This document shows, one piece after another, positions 34,052 through 41,520 of a DNA stretch of 41,749 nucleotides. A program made the translations under genes and the position numbers. Below the pieces are notes generated by a model. It did not search any database, was not told the origin of the DNA, and saw only the letters and a program-made list of their open reading frames with translations. The stretch comes from Bacilli bacterium. GTDB lineage: Bacteria; Bacillota_I; Bacilli_A; RFN20; CAG-826. The stretch lies in NCBI GenBank assembly GCA_017468925.1, contig JAFUHI010000011.1, forward strand, positions 1 to 41,749, written 5' to 3'. The number at the start of each line of letters is the position of its first letter. Position 1 is the first letter of the stretch.

Positions 34052-34525
34052 ATGGTTTTCTATAGTGAAAAAGACATCAAGAAAATGAAATCAAAGATGG
34101 TTTGGTGCATTGTCATAGATGTCTTGTTTTGGCTGATTTTCCTATCTCTATTCATCCCTTTTGCCTGTTTGGTGGACGATTCGAAAATATTGGTTTTCAA
34201 AATCGTCTCTTCTATTTCTTTGATCATTTCTTCTTGGGTTACGATTTTCATATTCTCATCGCCTTTCCCCGCCTATTCCTCAAAAAAGAAAACGCTTGAA
34301 TCTTCCTTTTTGTCCCAAGAGGAAAAAATAGAAGGAATTATCGTTTCAATTGGCGAAACTAGGACAATCACCAAAGGTTTCAGAGGAAAAGAAATTGAGA
34401 TTAGTGGCGAAGATAAAAGAAGGATATTGATATTGAGCGAAGAAAAATCGGAATTTGAGATGAAAGAAGGGGAAAAATACATTTTGCTTATAAGGGATTC
34501 ATTGATAGTGGGGGTGGAAGAATGA
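34052..34525 (+). CDS. Small membrane protein, two helices and a soluble beta domain
   Basis: Protein of 157 aa. Two hydrophobic helices (about 15-40, MVWCIVIDVLFWLIFLSLFI; about 47-70, FKIVSSISLIISSWVTIFIF) are followed by a charged, beta-rich cytoplasmic domain (EEKIEGIIVSIGETRTITKG, KRRILILSEEKSEFEMKEGE). I recognise no family. It has AAGG before the ATG and overlaps the next gene by ATGA. Its place next to the ATPase suggests an accessory to the importer, which is inference from position. Confidence 0.65.
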   Translation: MVFYSEKDIKKMKSKMVWCIVIDVLFWLIFLSLFIPFACLVDDSKILVFKIVSSISLIISSWVTIFIFSSPFPAYSSKKKTLESSFLSQEEKIEGIIVSIGETRTITKGFRGKEIEISGEDKRRILILSEEKSEFEMKEGEKYILLIRDSLIVGVEE

Positions 34526-35136
34526 AAAGATTCGTCTCCTCATTAGCGAGAATCTGGTATGTGTATGTTATTGTCACGGTGGCGGGCATTTTGCTAATAG
34601 ATTATGCCTTCAATGTCATCAATAAGCCTAGAAACGAGGAAACCATTACGTTATTCGTCGTTTCAGAAGGCAATGATTTAAAAGAATTGAAAGAGAAATT
34701 GGAAGACAATAAACCTAATTATCTAAGGGAAATAAATATATATGGGGTTAGAAGGGAATCAAATGAATTCTCGACATATTTCGACGTATATGGCAAAGCG
34801 AATTCCGATGTCGTGATATTGCCGGAAAGCAAAATAGAAGAAGATGTCGTTTTCAATCATTATTCGCCTTTCTCCTTCGATTATCTAAATGATTATATCG
34901 ATGGCCTTTCGACGTACAGGTTAGAAAAAAACGGACTTGATTATGGGGTGAAAATCCATTCGAAAGGCGAGGATAATGGCTTAATCGAATACAAAAGCGA
35001 AGGATTTGACGAAGATTATTACGCATTCTTCGTGAATGGCTCGCTCCATATAGGCGAAATGAGCGACAGCGAATACACGACTGCTTTTTCTTTTATCAAT
35101 ATCATAAGGGGTGAAAAAAATGGCCAAGAAGAATAA
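34522..35136 (+). CDS. Single-pass membrane protein with extracytoplasmic domain
   Basis: Protein of 204 aa with one N-terminal helix (IWYVYVIVTVAGILLIDYAF, about 10-30) and the rest probably outside. The outer part alternates strands and helices (ITLFVVSEGNDLKELKEKLE; SDVVILPESKIEEDVV; DYYAFFVNGSLHIGEMSDSE), a pattern loosely like a lobe of a binding protein, but too short for one. No family is recognised. GGTGGAAG precedes the ATG. It overlaps the previous and next genes, so the three small membrane genes form a translationally linked set. Confidence 0.65.
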   Translation: MKRFVSSLARIWYVYVIVTVAGILLIDYAFNVINKPRNEETITLFVVSEGNDLKELKEKLEDNKPNYLREINIYGVRRESNEFSTYFDVYGKANSDVVILPESKIEEDVVFNHYSPFSFDYLNDYIDGLSTYRLEKNGLDYGVKIHSKGEDNGLIEYKSEGFDEDYYAFFVNGSLHIGEMSDSEYTTAFSFINIIRGEKNGQEE

Positions 35137-35947
35137 GATGGCCAAACATGATTTTCTCGAAAGCCAGCTCCCGTCTACCAGGAGAAAGCAATTTTTCGAC
35201 ATCATCACCCATCGCTACAGCCTGATTCTTAAATTAGGACTCCTCATGGCTTTGTTCTTTTTGCCTTTACTTCTTTCGGTAATGGTCAAAGACGCTTTCT
35301 TGATAATCATCCAAAATGGAAATTACGATGATGTTCCTTCGAGGCAATTCGCCGTTAACGTTATATATTGTGTCGCTATATTTGTTTCGCTCATTATCTT
35401 TTTTATCGGCCAATCGGGCTTTTCCAAAATATACAAAGAACTGATTTATGGCGATCCAATATTCTTGAAAGAGGATTTTATCCATGGGATAAAAGAGAAT
35501 ATCAAACCTTTTTTGGTTATTTCTTCATTTGTTGGCCTATTTTATGTTGCAGAGATATTGATTTCGCTTCTTTTTGATAATGTTTACATCCAAATAATCC
35601 CATTTGCCTTCAATTTTGCTTTAATCTTCCCCCTTTGCTATGTATCTACTTTCTTATCGACTTATTATTCAAATGGCTTCATGGTCAATCTAAAGACGTC
35701 TTTCGCTTTATATTTAAGGAGATTCCCGCTTGAGCTTCTTGGATATGTTTTGTCCTTTGGGATGATTTTCTTCCAATATATAAGCCTTATTTACGTCAAA
35801 TACGCATTGCTTATTTTCTTCGTCATATTCCTTTTGCCTCTATCTATTCTTATAGGGCATGAAGCGAATGCAGCGATTTTCGATGAACTAATAAATCAAA
35901 GCCAATTTCCATCGTTTTACAAAAAAGGGCTGTATAAAAAGGATTGA
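35120..35947 (+). CDS. Polytopic membrane protein, possibly DUF624/YesL-like
   Basis: Membrane protein of 275 aa. The ATG at 35120 has AAGGGG nine bases upstream; an in-frame GTG at 35111 has none. It has a basic N-terminus, then about six helices, the first being LILKLGLLMALFFLPLLLSV. Amphipathic parts between them (YGDPIFLKEDFIHGIKENIK) recall DUF624/YesL proteins, which accompany sugar ABC importers in Firmicutes. The resemblance is weak. It ends the operon: the next gene has its own promoter 5 bases downstream of its stop. Confidence 0.65.
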   Translation: MAKKNKMAKHDFLESQLPSTRRKQFFDIITHRYSLILKLGLLMALFFLPLLLSVMVKDAFLIIIQNGNYDDVPSRQFAVNVIYCVAIFVSLIIFFIGQSGFSKIYKELIYGDPIFLKEDFIHGIKENIKPFLVISSFVGLFYVAEILISLLFDNVYIQIIPFAFNFALIFPLCYVSTFLSTYYSNGFMVNLKTSFALYLRRFPLELLGYVLSFGMIFFQYISLIYVKYALLIFFVIFLLPLSILIGHEANAAIFDELINQSQFPSFYKKGLYKKD

Positions 35948-35951
35948 GCCG

Positions 35952-35980
35952 TTGTTTTATCTATGTTTTATTTTTATAAT
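35952..35980 (+). promoter_or_regulatory. Strong promoter of the surface-protein gene
   Basis: TTGTTT (35952-35957), 17 bases and TATAAT (35975-35980). The -10 is centred in a palindrome ATTTTTAT-A-ATAAAAAT (35970-35986), a possible operator. GGAG at 36005 and the ATG at 36016 follow. Confidence 0.65.
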
Positions 35981-36015
35981 AAAAATATAACAAATACCAT
36001 GAATGGAGAACGTTT

Positions 36016-37476
36016 ATGAATAAGAAGAACAGATTTATTTGTTTTGCCTTGCTTGGGACTTTGTCTTTTGGCGCATCTCTTGGAGCCTTGGCTTCATCGC
36101 CATTCGCTTCCGTCAAGGCAGATGCCTCTAAAAGCGCAACCGTAAAAGGCGCAGAAGATATGATTGCAGGCAACATACCTCAACTAATGAGTACCAACGA
36201 CTCATTTTTCTATTTCGGAATGTTACCGAATAACCTTGAGATAACGGAAGCGGGGGATGCTAGATATAAAGGGGCAGATTTGATAACCTTGACTACATCA
36301 AGCGGGGTTGTTAGCTCCCATCACGCCAATATCGCCAAACAAACAGGCGTCAACAGCTCTCTCATTCAATATTATGAAAGATATTACCTTCAATTTGATG
36401 ACTGGGCAGGCGATAATTTCACCGTCAATATCGGCGATACCATCACTTTCAACGCTGGAACATATCTAAGGGACAATGGTGATTCGATAGTCTTTGAAAA
36501 TCCTGTCTCTTTCACAAGGACAGCGGATGGATATTTCGTCAACGGCACCAATCAAGAAACGGTTGAATTCACAAATGATAACATCGTATTCGATGCCACA
36601 AATTGCACGCACGATAGCACATCTGTTTATCTTGAATTCACAAAAAATGATTTTGGCCACATAACCATAAATGGGGCTTGGGATTATAATCACAACAAAG
36701 GATTCGATTTTACCGAAGGAAAATATATCTCATCAACTGGCGTAGAAACCACTATCGCCATCAATTTTGTGAGGTTGAGTGTGGATAGGGGCGCCTTTGT
36801 TTTCACTAACTGGTGCGATAATTATCGTGATTTCCAAGATGGTGATCGATTAAAAATAAAAGGCACGCGCAGATTGACTGATTCATACGATATTCTCTTG
36901 GATTATGACATTACTATCTATTTTGAAGAAGGTGGGGCAGCTTTCCTAGAAGGCCATGTTCCTACGAAAATAACGTTGGATTATACATCCAGCACGAATT
37001 TCGCTTACGGCCAATCGAATTACAATTACAACCCAGAAACTGGTCAACTGGAGCCTAACGGAAAAGCCTTTTATGTGAATGTAGGCGAATTCCTCCCAGA
37101 GGATGGCCTCGAGGAAAATGTCTGGTCTCCACAAGCCCATGGCGAGAACGATATCAAAGTCACTTCGGTCGATGGAAGTGTCACATTCCTCAATTCAGTT
37201 GTCGTCAAATGCAGCGACAATATCTATTGCATTGAATTCAACATCTGGTGGGACAACAACCATGATTTCAAGACCAGAGACAAAGTAGAAGTCAACACCG
37301 CTGCCAAGATCGCCCAAGAAAACACCATATACACCATAAAACTTAAAGTCACTGTCTATTACGCCGCTTCACTCGATAAGACTGATCCATGGGTGGATGA
37401 AAGTGAGATTGAGGGTGTTGAAGAAGTTTTATCTCTAATTAATGGTATCGGAACAGTCGATGGAAGTGCTGAATGA
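36016..37476 (+). CDS. Secreted surface protein, N-terminal part, ends at in-frame TGA
   Basis: N-terminal 486 aa of a surface protein. A signal peptide (MNKKNRFICFALLGTLSFGA...VKADA) is followed by beta-rich domains: two stretches share a design (DNFTVNIGDTITFNAGTYLR; DFQDGDRLKIKGTRRL; NHDFKTRDKVEVNTAAKIAQ), each with a DxxxGDxxxI pattern, so the region may hold three copies of one sandwich domain. From about 465 the first unit of a helical repeat begins (EEVLSLINGIGTVDGSAE) and is cut by TGA at 37474. The frame continues open, unchanged, to 38520, where further repeats and a membrane anchor lie. The product made from this part alone would lack its anchor. It has its own promoter and follows the ABC operon. 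Confidence 0.8.
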   Translation: MNKKNRFICFALLGTLSFGASLGALASSPFASVKADASKSATVKGAEDMIAGNIPQLMSTNDSFFYFGMLPNNLEITEAGDARYKGADLITLTTSSGVVSSHHANIAKQTGVNSSLIQYYERYYLQFDDWAGDNFTVNIGDTITFNAGTYLRDNGDSIVFENPVSFTRTADGYFVNGTNQETVEFTNDNIVFDATNCTHDSTSVYLEFTKNDFGHITINGAWDYNHNKGFDFTEGKYISSTGVETTIAINFVRLSVDRGAFVFTNWCDNYRDFQDGDRLKIKGTRRLTDSYDILLDYDITIYFEEGGAAFLEGHVPTKITLDYTSSTNFAYGQSNYNYNPETGQLEPNGKAFYVNVGEFLPEDGLEENVWSPQAHGENDIKVTSVDGSVTFLNSVVVKCSDNIYCIEFNIWWDNNHDFKTRDKVEVNTAAKIAQENTIYTIKLKVTVYYAASLDKTDPWVDESEIEGVEEVLSLINGIGTVDGSAE

Positions 37477-38520
37477 AAAAATAGAATCGACGCCGCTAAA
37501 GAAGCCTACAATGCCTTGGATGCCAAACAAAAAGCTTTGATATTGGATGAGGAATTGTCGATATTGACTTCCGCCCAAGAAAGATATGAAGAAGTCAAAA
37601 TCTCGGAAATGGTCGAAAACGTCAATAATTTGATTGACGCCATAGGCGAAGTCACATATACGGAAGAATGCCATAACAGAATCATCGCCGCCAGAAACGC
37701 ATACGAAGCTTTAGGTGAATATAAAGAGCGCATAACTGCTGAGAAATTGGCCATATTGGAAGCGGCCGAAGCAACATACCAAGCCTTAGCCGATGTGGAA
37801 GAGGCGGCAGAAGTCACTCGATTAATCAGGGCAATCGGAACGGTCGATGCCTCATATGAATGCGGGCAAAGGATAAATTCCGCCAGAATCGCTTATAATG
37901 CCTTAACAGACAACGGAAAATCCATGGTATCCGCAGACGATTTAAGAATCTTGGAAGAAGCGGAAGCCCTCTATCAGGAATTGAAGAACAAAGAATACGT
38001 CGCAAGTGTGGTTGAAGCGATAAACGCTATCGGAACAGTCGATGGATCTGCCGCTTCAAAAGCTAAGATAACCGCAGCAAGGACAGCCTATGATAATCTT
38101 GACGCCAGCTATAAGCAATATGTCGATGCAGAAACCTTGAAGATATTGACCGATGCTGAAGCAGCCTTCGCTGCCGCCTTGAATAAAGGAAAAGAAGATG
38201 CGAAAGCCGCTCTTGATGCCTTCTTATCTTCGCTAGATATGAATGAATATTCCGCTGGCAACCAGGCTAGAATAAGTGCCATCATCAAAGCGGGCAAAGA
38301 AGCTATTGATAGCCAAGATGTCACCGATGGATTAAATGCCATCATCGAGAACTGCAAAACCCAGGTGAACGCTGTCGAAAAAGAAGGCGGAACATCATCT
38401 TCTTCGGGCGCTCAAACACATGGAGGATGCGGTGGATCGATTGTAGCGACAACCGCCATTGTCTCCGCCATCGCCTTAAGCGGACTAATCTTCGTTGCGA
38501 TTAGAAGAAAAGAAAAATAA
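37477..38520 (+). pseudogene. Surface protein, C-terminal part: helical repeats and membrane anchor
   Basis: Same frame as the preceding entry, beyond the TGA; no start codon with a ribosome-binding site is present (only TTG at 37516). Four helical repeats of roughly 60-70 residues share the core IGxVxxxxxCxxRIxxARxAYxxL: GTVDGSAE-stop-KNRI, GEVTYTEECHNRI, GTVDASYECGQRI and GTVDGSAASKAKI. The stop replaces the Cys (or Ser) of the other units, so a TGC or TGT to TGA change is likely. The end is a Ser-rich linker, THGGCGGS, a hydrophobic helix (IVATTAIVSAIALSGLIFVA) and RRKEK, an anchor like a cell-wall or membrane sorting signal but without LPXTG. The intact gene would encode 834 aa. Confidence 0.75.
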
Positions 38521-38538
38521 AAAAGAAATTAGAGGGAT

Positions 38539-38567
38539 AGATGCCTAGAGATGGGCGTCTATTTTTC
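38539..38567. terminator. Terminator between converging surface-protein and ttcA-like genes
   Basis: AGATGCC (38539-38545) and GGCGTCT (38554-38560) pair with one wobble, followed by ATTTTTCTATTTT. It serves the rightward gene and overlaps the last codon of the leftward one. Confidence 0.7.
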
Positions 38568-39671
38568 TATTTTCTTCGTGTAATTTGATTTTGATGTCGT
38601 TGGGTCTATTTTCTTATTGAATCCGCATTTTTCAGCGGTGGATTTATCGCCATAGATGAAAAAAGTAACCGGGTTTATCTTCTTCGATATCATTAAGATA
38701 AGTTGGTTAACTGCAGCGATTTTTCCTTCTTTCTCTCCTTTTAACCCAAAGAAAGCGACTTTGTGGGAGGATAGGGGTCTAAATGAAATCTCTCCTACCT
38801 TTAGGTGGTTTTTTAGAATCAGATAATTCTTTTCGCCTTCTTTTTTCTTTTTGGAGGCAAAAGAAGAAGTCCTCATCTCATCGGCGAAAATAACGGGTTT
38901 TAATGTGTAAATGTTATTATCCTCGCATTCATATTCTAGATTCGGGAAATAGAGATGGGCTTTTTCGTAATTTGTAAGCATATTCCTGAAGTTTTCATAG
39001 GATTCGGGATATTTCTTATAGACGCTTCTAAGCATGTTTTTCATCTCTTCGCGGTCGGTATGTTTATCAGCGGGGCAGCTTGATTTAAGAACAGGGATAT
39101 TCTCTTCTTCGCATAGGTTAGATAAATCAGATTCTTTGCAATAAATCAAAGGCCTAATGAAAGTTATTTTGCTTCTTTCTAGATACATCTTTGGCTCAAA
39201 GGTCGCGACTCTTCCCCCGTGGATCATATTCATGAATAGGGTCTCTATTGCATCATCGTTGTGGTGGGCGAAGGCGACTTTGTTGAAATGAAGCCTTTTG
39301 GCGACGTTATTCATCGCCGCTTTCTTCATTCTTGAGCAGATGCTGCAGGGGAGGTGGCCTCCTGGTTTTTGATGCGTTTTCAATACGTCATAGACAAATC
39401 TTGAATCTTCGACATATAGTTCTAAACCGAGGCCTTTTATGAATGTTTTGATACCTTCTAGATCAGCGTTTCCAAATCCTAAATCAAGGAAAACTGGCTG
39501 GACAATGAAATTCTTTTTAGCGAATTTGCTATAAATCGACAAGGCTCTAATCAAAGCAAGGCTATCTTTGCCGCCGGAAACACCGACAAGAATCTTATCT
39601 CCTTCATCGATTAAGGAGAAGTCCTTATCCGCTTTCCTTAGGTTAGCAAGTATTGTCCTTATGTAATTCAC
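38559..39671 (-). CDS. TtcA-like tRNA 2-thiocytidine synthetase with C-terminal extension
   Basis: PP-loop ATPase of 370 aa resembling TtcA, which thiolates C32 of certain tRNAs using a [4Fe-4S] cluster. The start LRKADKDFSLIDEGDKILVG leads to SGGKDS (32-37). PCSIC gives Cys109 and Cys112, and SSCPAD gives Cys199: the CxxC plus single Cys arrangement that binds the cluster in TtcA. AFAHHNDDAIETLFMNMIHG is the second family block. About 110 residues beyond the usual end (from EYECEDNNIYTLKPVIFADE) form a Lys-rich extension I do not recognise. The start is GTG with no ribosome-binding site; a TATACT box ends six bases before it, so the mRNA is probably leaderless. It diverges from truB. Confidence 0.87.
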   Translation of the reverse strand: MNYIRTILANLRKADKDFSLIDEGDKILVGVSGGKDSLALIRALSIYSKFAKKNFIVQPVFLDLGFGNADLEGIKTFIKGLGLELYVEDSRFVYDVLKTHQKPGGHLPCSICSRMKKAAMNNVAKRLHFNKVAFAHHNDDAIETLFMNMIHGGRVATFEPKMYLERSKITFIRPLIYCKESDLSNLCEEENIPVLKSSCPADKHTDREEMKNMLRSVYKKYPESYENFRNMLTNYEKAHLYFPNLEYECEDNNIYTLKPVIFADEMRTSSFASKKKKEGEKNYLILKNHLKVGEISFRPLSSHKVAFFGLKGEKEGKIAAVNQLILMISKKINPVTFFIYGDKSTAEKCGFNKKIDPTTSKSNYTKKIEK

Positions 39672-39677
39672 GAAGAT

Positions 39678-39707
39678 AGTATAATTAATTCAGGTTATAT
39701 TTGCCAA
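39678..39707 (-). promoter_or_regulatory. Promoter of the ttcA-like gene, leaderless
   Basis: On the - strand: TTGGCA (39707-39702), 18 bases and TATACT (39683-39678). Six bases separate the -10 from the GTG start at 39671, so transcription should begin at the start codon. Confidence 0.6.
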
Positions 39708-39731
39708 AGGCAATCGATAAAAAGATATAAT
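39701..39731 (+). promoter_or_regulatory. Promoter of truB-ribF, nearly leaderless
   Basis: TTGCCA (39701-39706), 19 bases and TATAAT (39726-39731); the ATG is at 39741 with no clear ribosome-binding sequence. The -35 overlaps the -35 of the leftward ttcA-like promoter (39702-39707). Confidence 0.5.
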
Positions 39732-39740
39732 AATGGCGGT

Positions 39741-40601
39741 ATGAAAGACGGAATAATCTTAATAGATAAAGAAGAGGGAATGACTTCTAGAGCAGTCGAC
39801 AACGCTATTGGGAAGAAGTTTGGGACTAGAAAGATCGGGCATTTAGGTACCTTAGATCCTTTTGCGACTGGCCTACTATTTTTAGCCATCAACAAAGGAA
39901 CTAAATTTCTCCCTTATATCGATGATTCGTCAAAAACATATATCGCCTCTTTGAAATTGGGGGTAAAAACATCGACTGGTGATAGAGATGGGGAAGAGGT
40001 CATAAGAAAAGAAATTCCTCCTATTGATGAAGAAATGATAAAGAAATGCTTTGCTTCTTTTATTGGGGAAAGCTACCAGACACCTCCTATGACTAGTGCG
40101 ATAAAAATCGATGGTGTTCCTCTATACAAAAGAGCCCATAAAGGCGAAGAAATAGAAAGAAAACCCCGCAGAATTGAGGTATTTTCTTTGGATTTGCTTT
40201 CTTTTCATGAAGATAATTTGCTATTTTCCTGCACCGTATCCAAAGGGACATATATAAGGGTTCTAGGCGAAGATATCGCGGAGAAATTAGGCACGGTTGG
40301 ATACCTTGATAACTTAAGGAGGATGAAGATATCTTCTTTCCATGTGGGGAACGCTAAAAAAATAGATGAAATAAGCGAAGATGATATTTTGGAGCCTACC
40401 CCATTCATCAATACTTTAAAGCACATAAACGTTAAAGAGGATGAAGTTGAGAAAATAAAAAACGGGATGTCGTACGCCTCAAATATCGATCATGGAGAGA
40501 TGATTCTTCTTTGCTACGAAGATAAAGCAATTGCGGTGTATAAAAAGAATCACAAGAAAGAAGGCAAAACAATCTATGTTTCCGAAAGGGGTCTATTCTA
40601 A
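39741..40601 (+). CDS. truB: tRNA pseudouridine(55) synthase TruB
   Basis: Makes pseudouridine 55 in the T-loop of tRNAs; 286 aa, normal length. MKDGIILIDKEEGMTSRAVD is the family start, and KIGHLGTLDPFATGLL carries the catalytic Asp39. TPPMTSAIKIDGVPLYKRAH (about 112-131, with YxxAR-like core) and CTVSKGTYIRVLGEDIAEKL (the KGTYIR block) follow. No Shine-Dalgarno sequence lies before the ATG; the proposed -10 ends nine bases upstream. The stop shares one base with the ribF start, as in the common truB-ribF pair, but here the pair is separated from rbfA by about 15.7 kb. Confidence 0.96.
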   Translation: MKDGIILIDKEEGMTSRAVDNAIGKKFGTRKIGHLGTLDPFATGLLFLAINKGTKFLPYIDDSSKTYIASLKLGVKTSTGDRDGEEVIRKEIPPIDEEMIKKCFASFIGESYQTPPMTSAIKIDGVPLYKRAHKGEEIERKPRRIEVFSLDLLSFHEDNLLFSCTVSKGTYIRVLGEDIAEKLGTVGYLDNLRRMKISSFHVGNAKKIDEISEDDILEPTPFINTLKHINVKEDEVEKIKNGMSYASNIDHGEMILLCYEDKAIAVYKKNHKKEGKTIYVSERGLF

Positions 40602-41506
40602 TGGAGATAATAAGATTCAAAATAGGGGATAACATAGTTAAAAATAGTGATATTGCCTTGCTTTTGGGTAATTTCGATGGGGTGCATTTAGGTCATGCAT
40701 CTTTAGTGGATGAGGCAAAGAAAAGCGATGCGAAAAGAATCGGGGTTTTGCTTTTCTCCAAAGACATCCATTCTTTATTGGACAAAGATGAGAGAAGAGC
40801 CATCTCATCATTGGATGATAGGATTAGATTATTCTCCAATCTTGGGGTAGATGTCTTTTATATCTTAGAAACGGATTACTCAACATTAAGAGTCCGCAAA
40901 GATGAATTCATTGATGGGGTTCTAAAGAAAATCAATCCGCATTGTCTGATAGTGGGGGATGATTTTAGATTCGGAAGAAACGGAGAAGGGGATGTCGATT
41001 ATCTAAAGAAGCATTTCAAAGTCGTAAATCTTCCTTTGTTGAACTTATCCGGGAAAAAGATATCAAGCGAATCGATTATCGCTTCAATAAAAGAAGGAAA
41101 GATGGAAGAGGCGAATAAGATGCTAGGCCGCCCTTATGAAATAAAAGGGGTAATCGAAGAAGGACTTGGGAACGGAAAGAAGATAGGCTTCCCTACTGCG
41201 AATTTATCTTTATCATTCCAATACGTCTTGCCTTGCCCTGGTGTTTATATAACCATCTCTTATATTAGAGGCATCCCGCATTACGGAGTCACGAATGTTG
41301 GGAATAACCCCACGATAGGAATACTAAATAAAGATATAGTCGAGACACATTTATTCTCATTCTCCAAAGAGATATATGGGGAAACAATGTATGTCGCTTT
41401 CTTAAAGAAAATAAGGGATGAAATTAAATTCGATTCCTTAGAAGAATTAGAAGCCCAGATGGAAAAAGACGCGGCTTTTGCAAAGAAATATATCAATTCA
41501 ATATAA
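40601..41506 (+). CDS. ribF: Bifunctional riboflavin kinase/FAD synthetase RibF
   Basis: Converts riboflavin to FMN and then FAD; 301 aa, the usual length. The N-terminal FAD synthetase domain has LLGNFDGVHLGHASLVDEAK (about 21-40) and NPHCLIVGDDFRFGRNGEGD. The C-terminal riboflavin kinase domain begins near 180 with EGLGNGKKIGFPTANLSL (the GxxxGxxxGxPTAN motif, with T-A-N for FMN/ATP binding), followed by GVTNVGNNPTI and VETHLFSF. It overlaps truB by one base. An IS element begins 14 bases after its stop, probably disrupting its terminator. Confidence 0.96.
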   Translation: MEIIRFKIGDNIVKNSDIALLLGNFDGVHLGHASLVDEAKKSDAKRIGVLLFSKDIHSLLDKDERRAISSLDDRIRLFSNLGVDVFYILETDYSTLRVRKDEFIDGVLKKINPHCLIVGDDFRFGRNGEGDVDYLKKHFKVVNLPLLNLSGKKISSESIIASIKEGKMEEANKMLGRPYEIKGVIEEGLGNGKKIGFPTANLSLSFQYVLPCPGVYITISYIRGIPHYGVTNVGNNPTIGILNKDIVETHLFSFSKEIYGETMYVAFLKKIRDEIKFDSLEELEAQMEKDAAFAKKYINSI

Positions 41507-41520
41507 AAAGCGGCCGCCCA

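Noticed and set aside
37474..37476. TGA read as Trp (Mycoplasma code) or as selenocysteine
   Set aside because: Other genes here end in TGA with tight ATGA overlaps (rplGA-like, mannosidase, membrane genes) and use TGG for Trp. No SECIS-like hairpin follows, and the protein is a structural repeat protein, not a redox enzyme.
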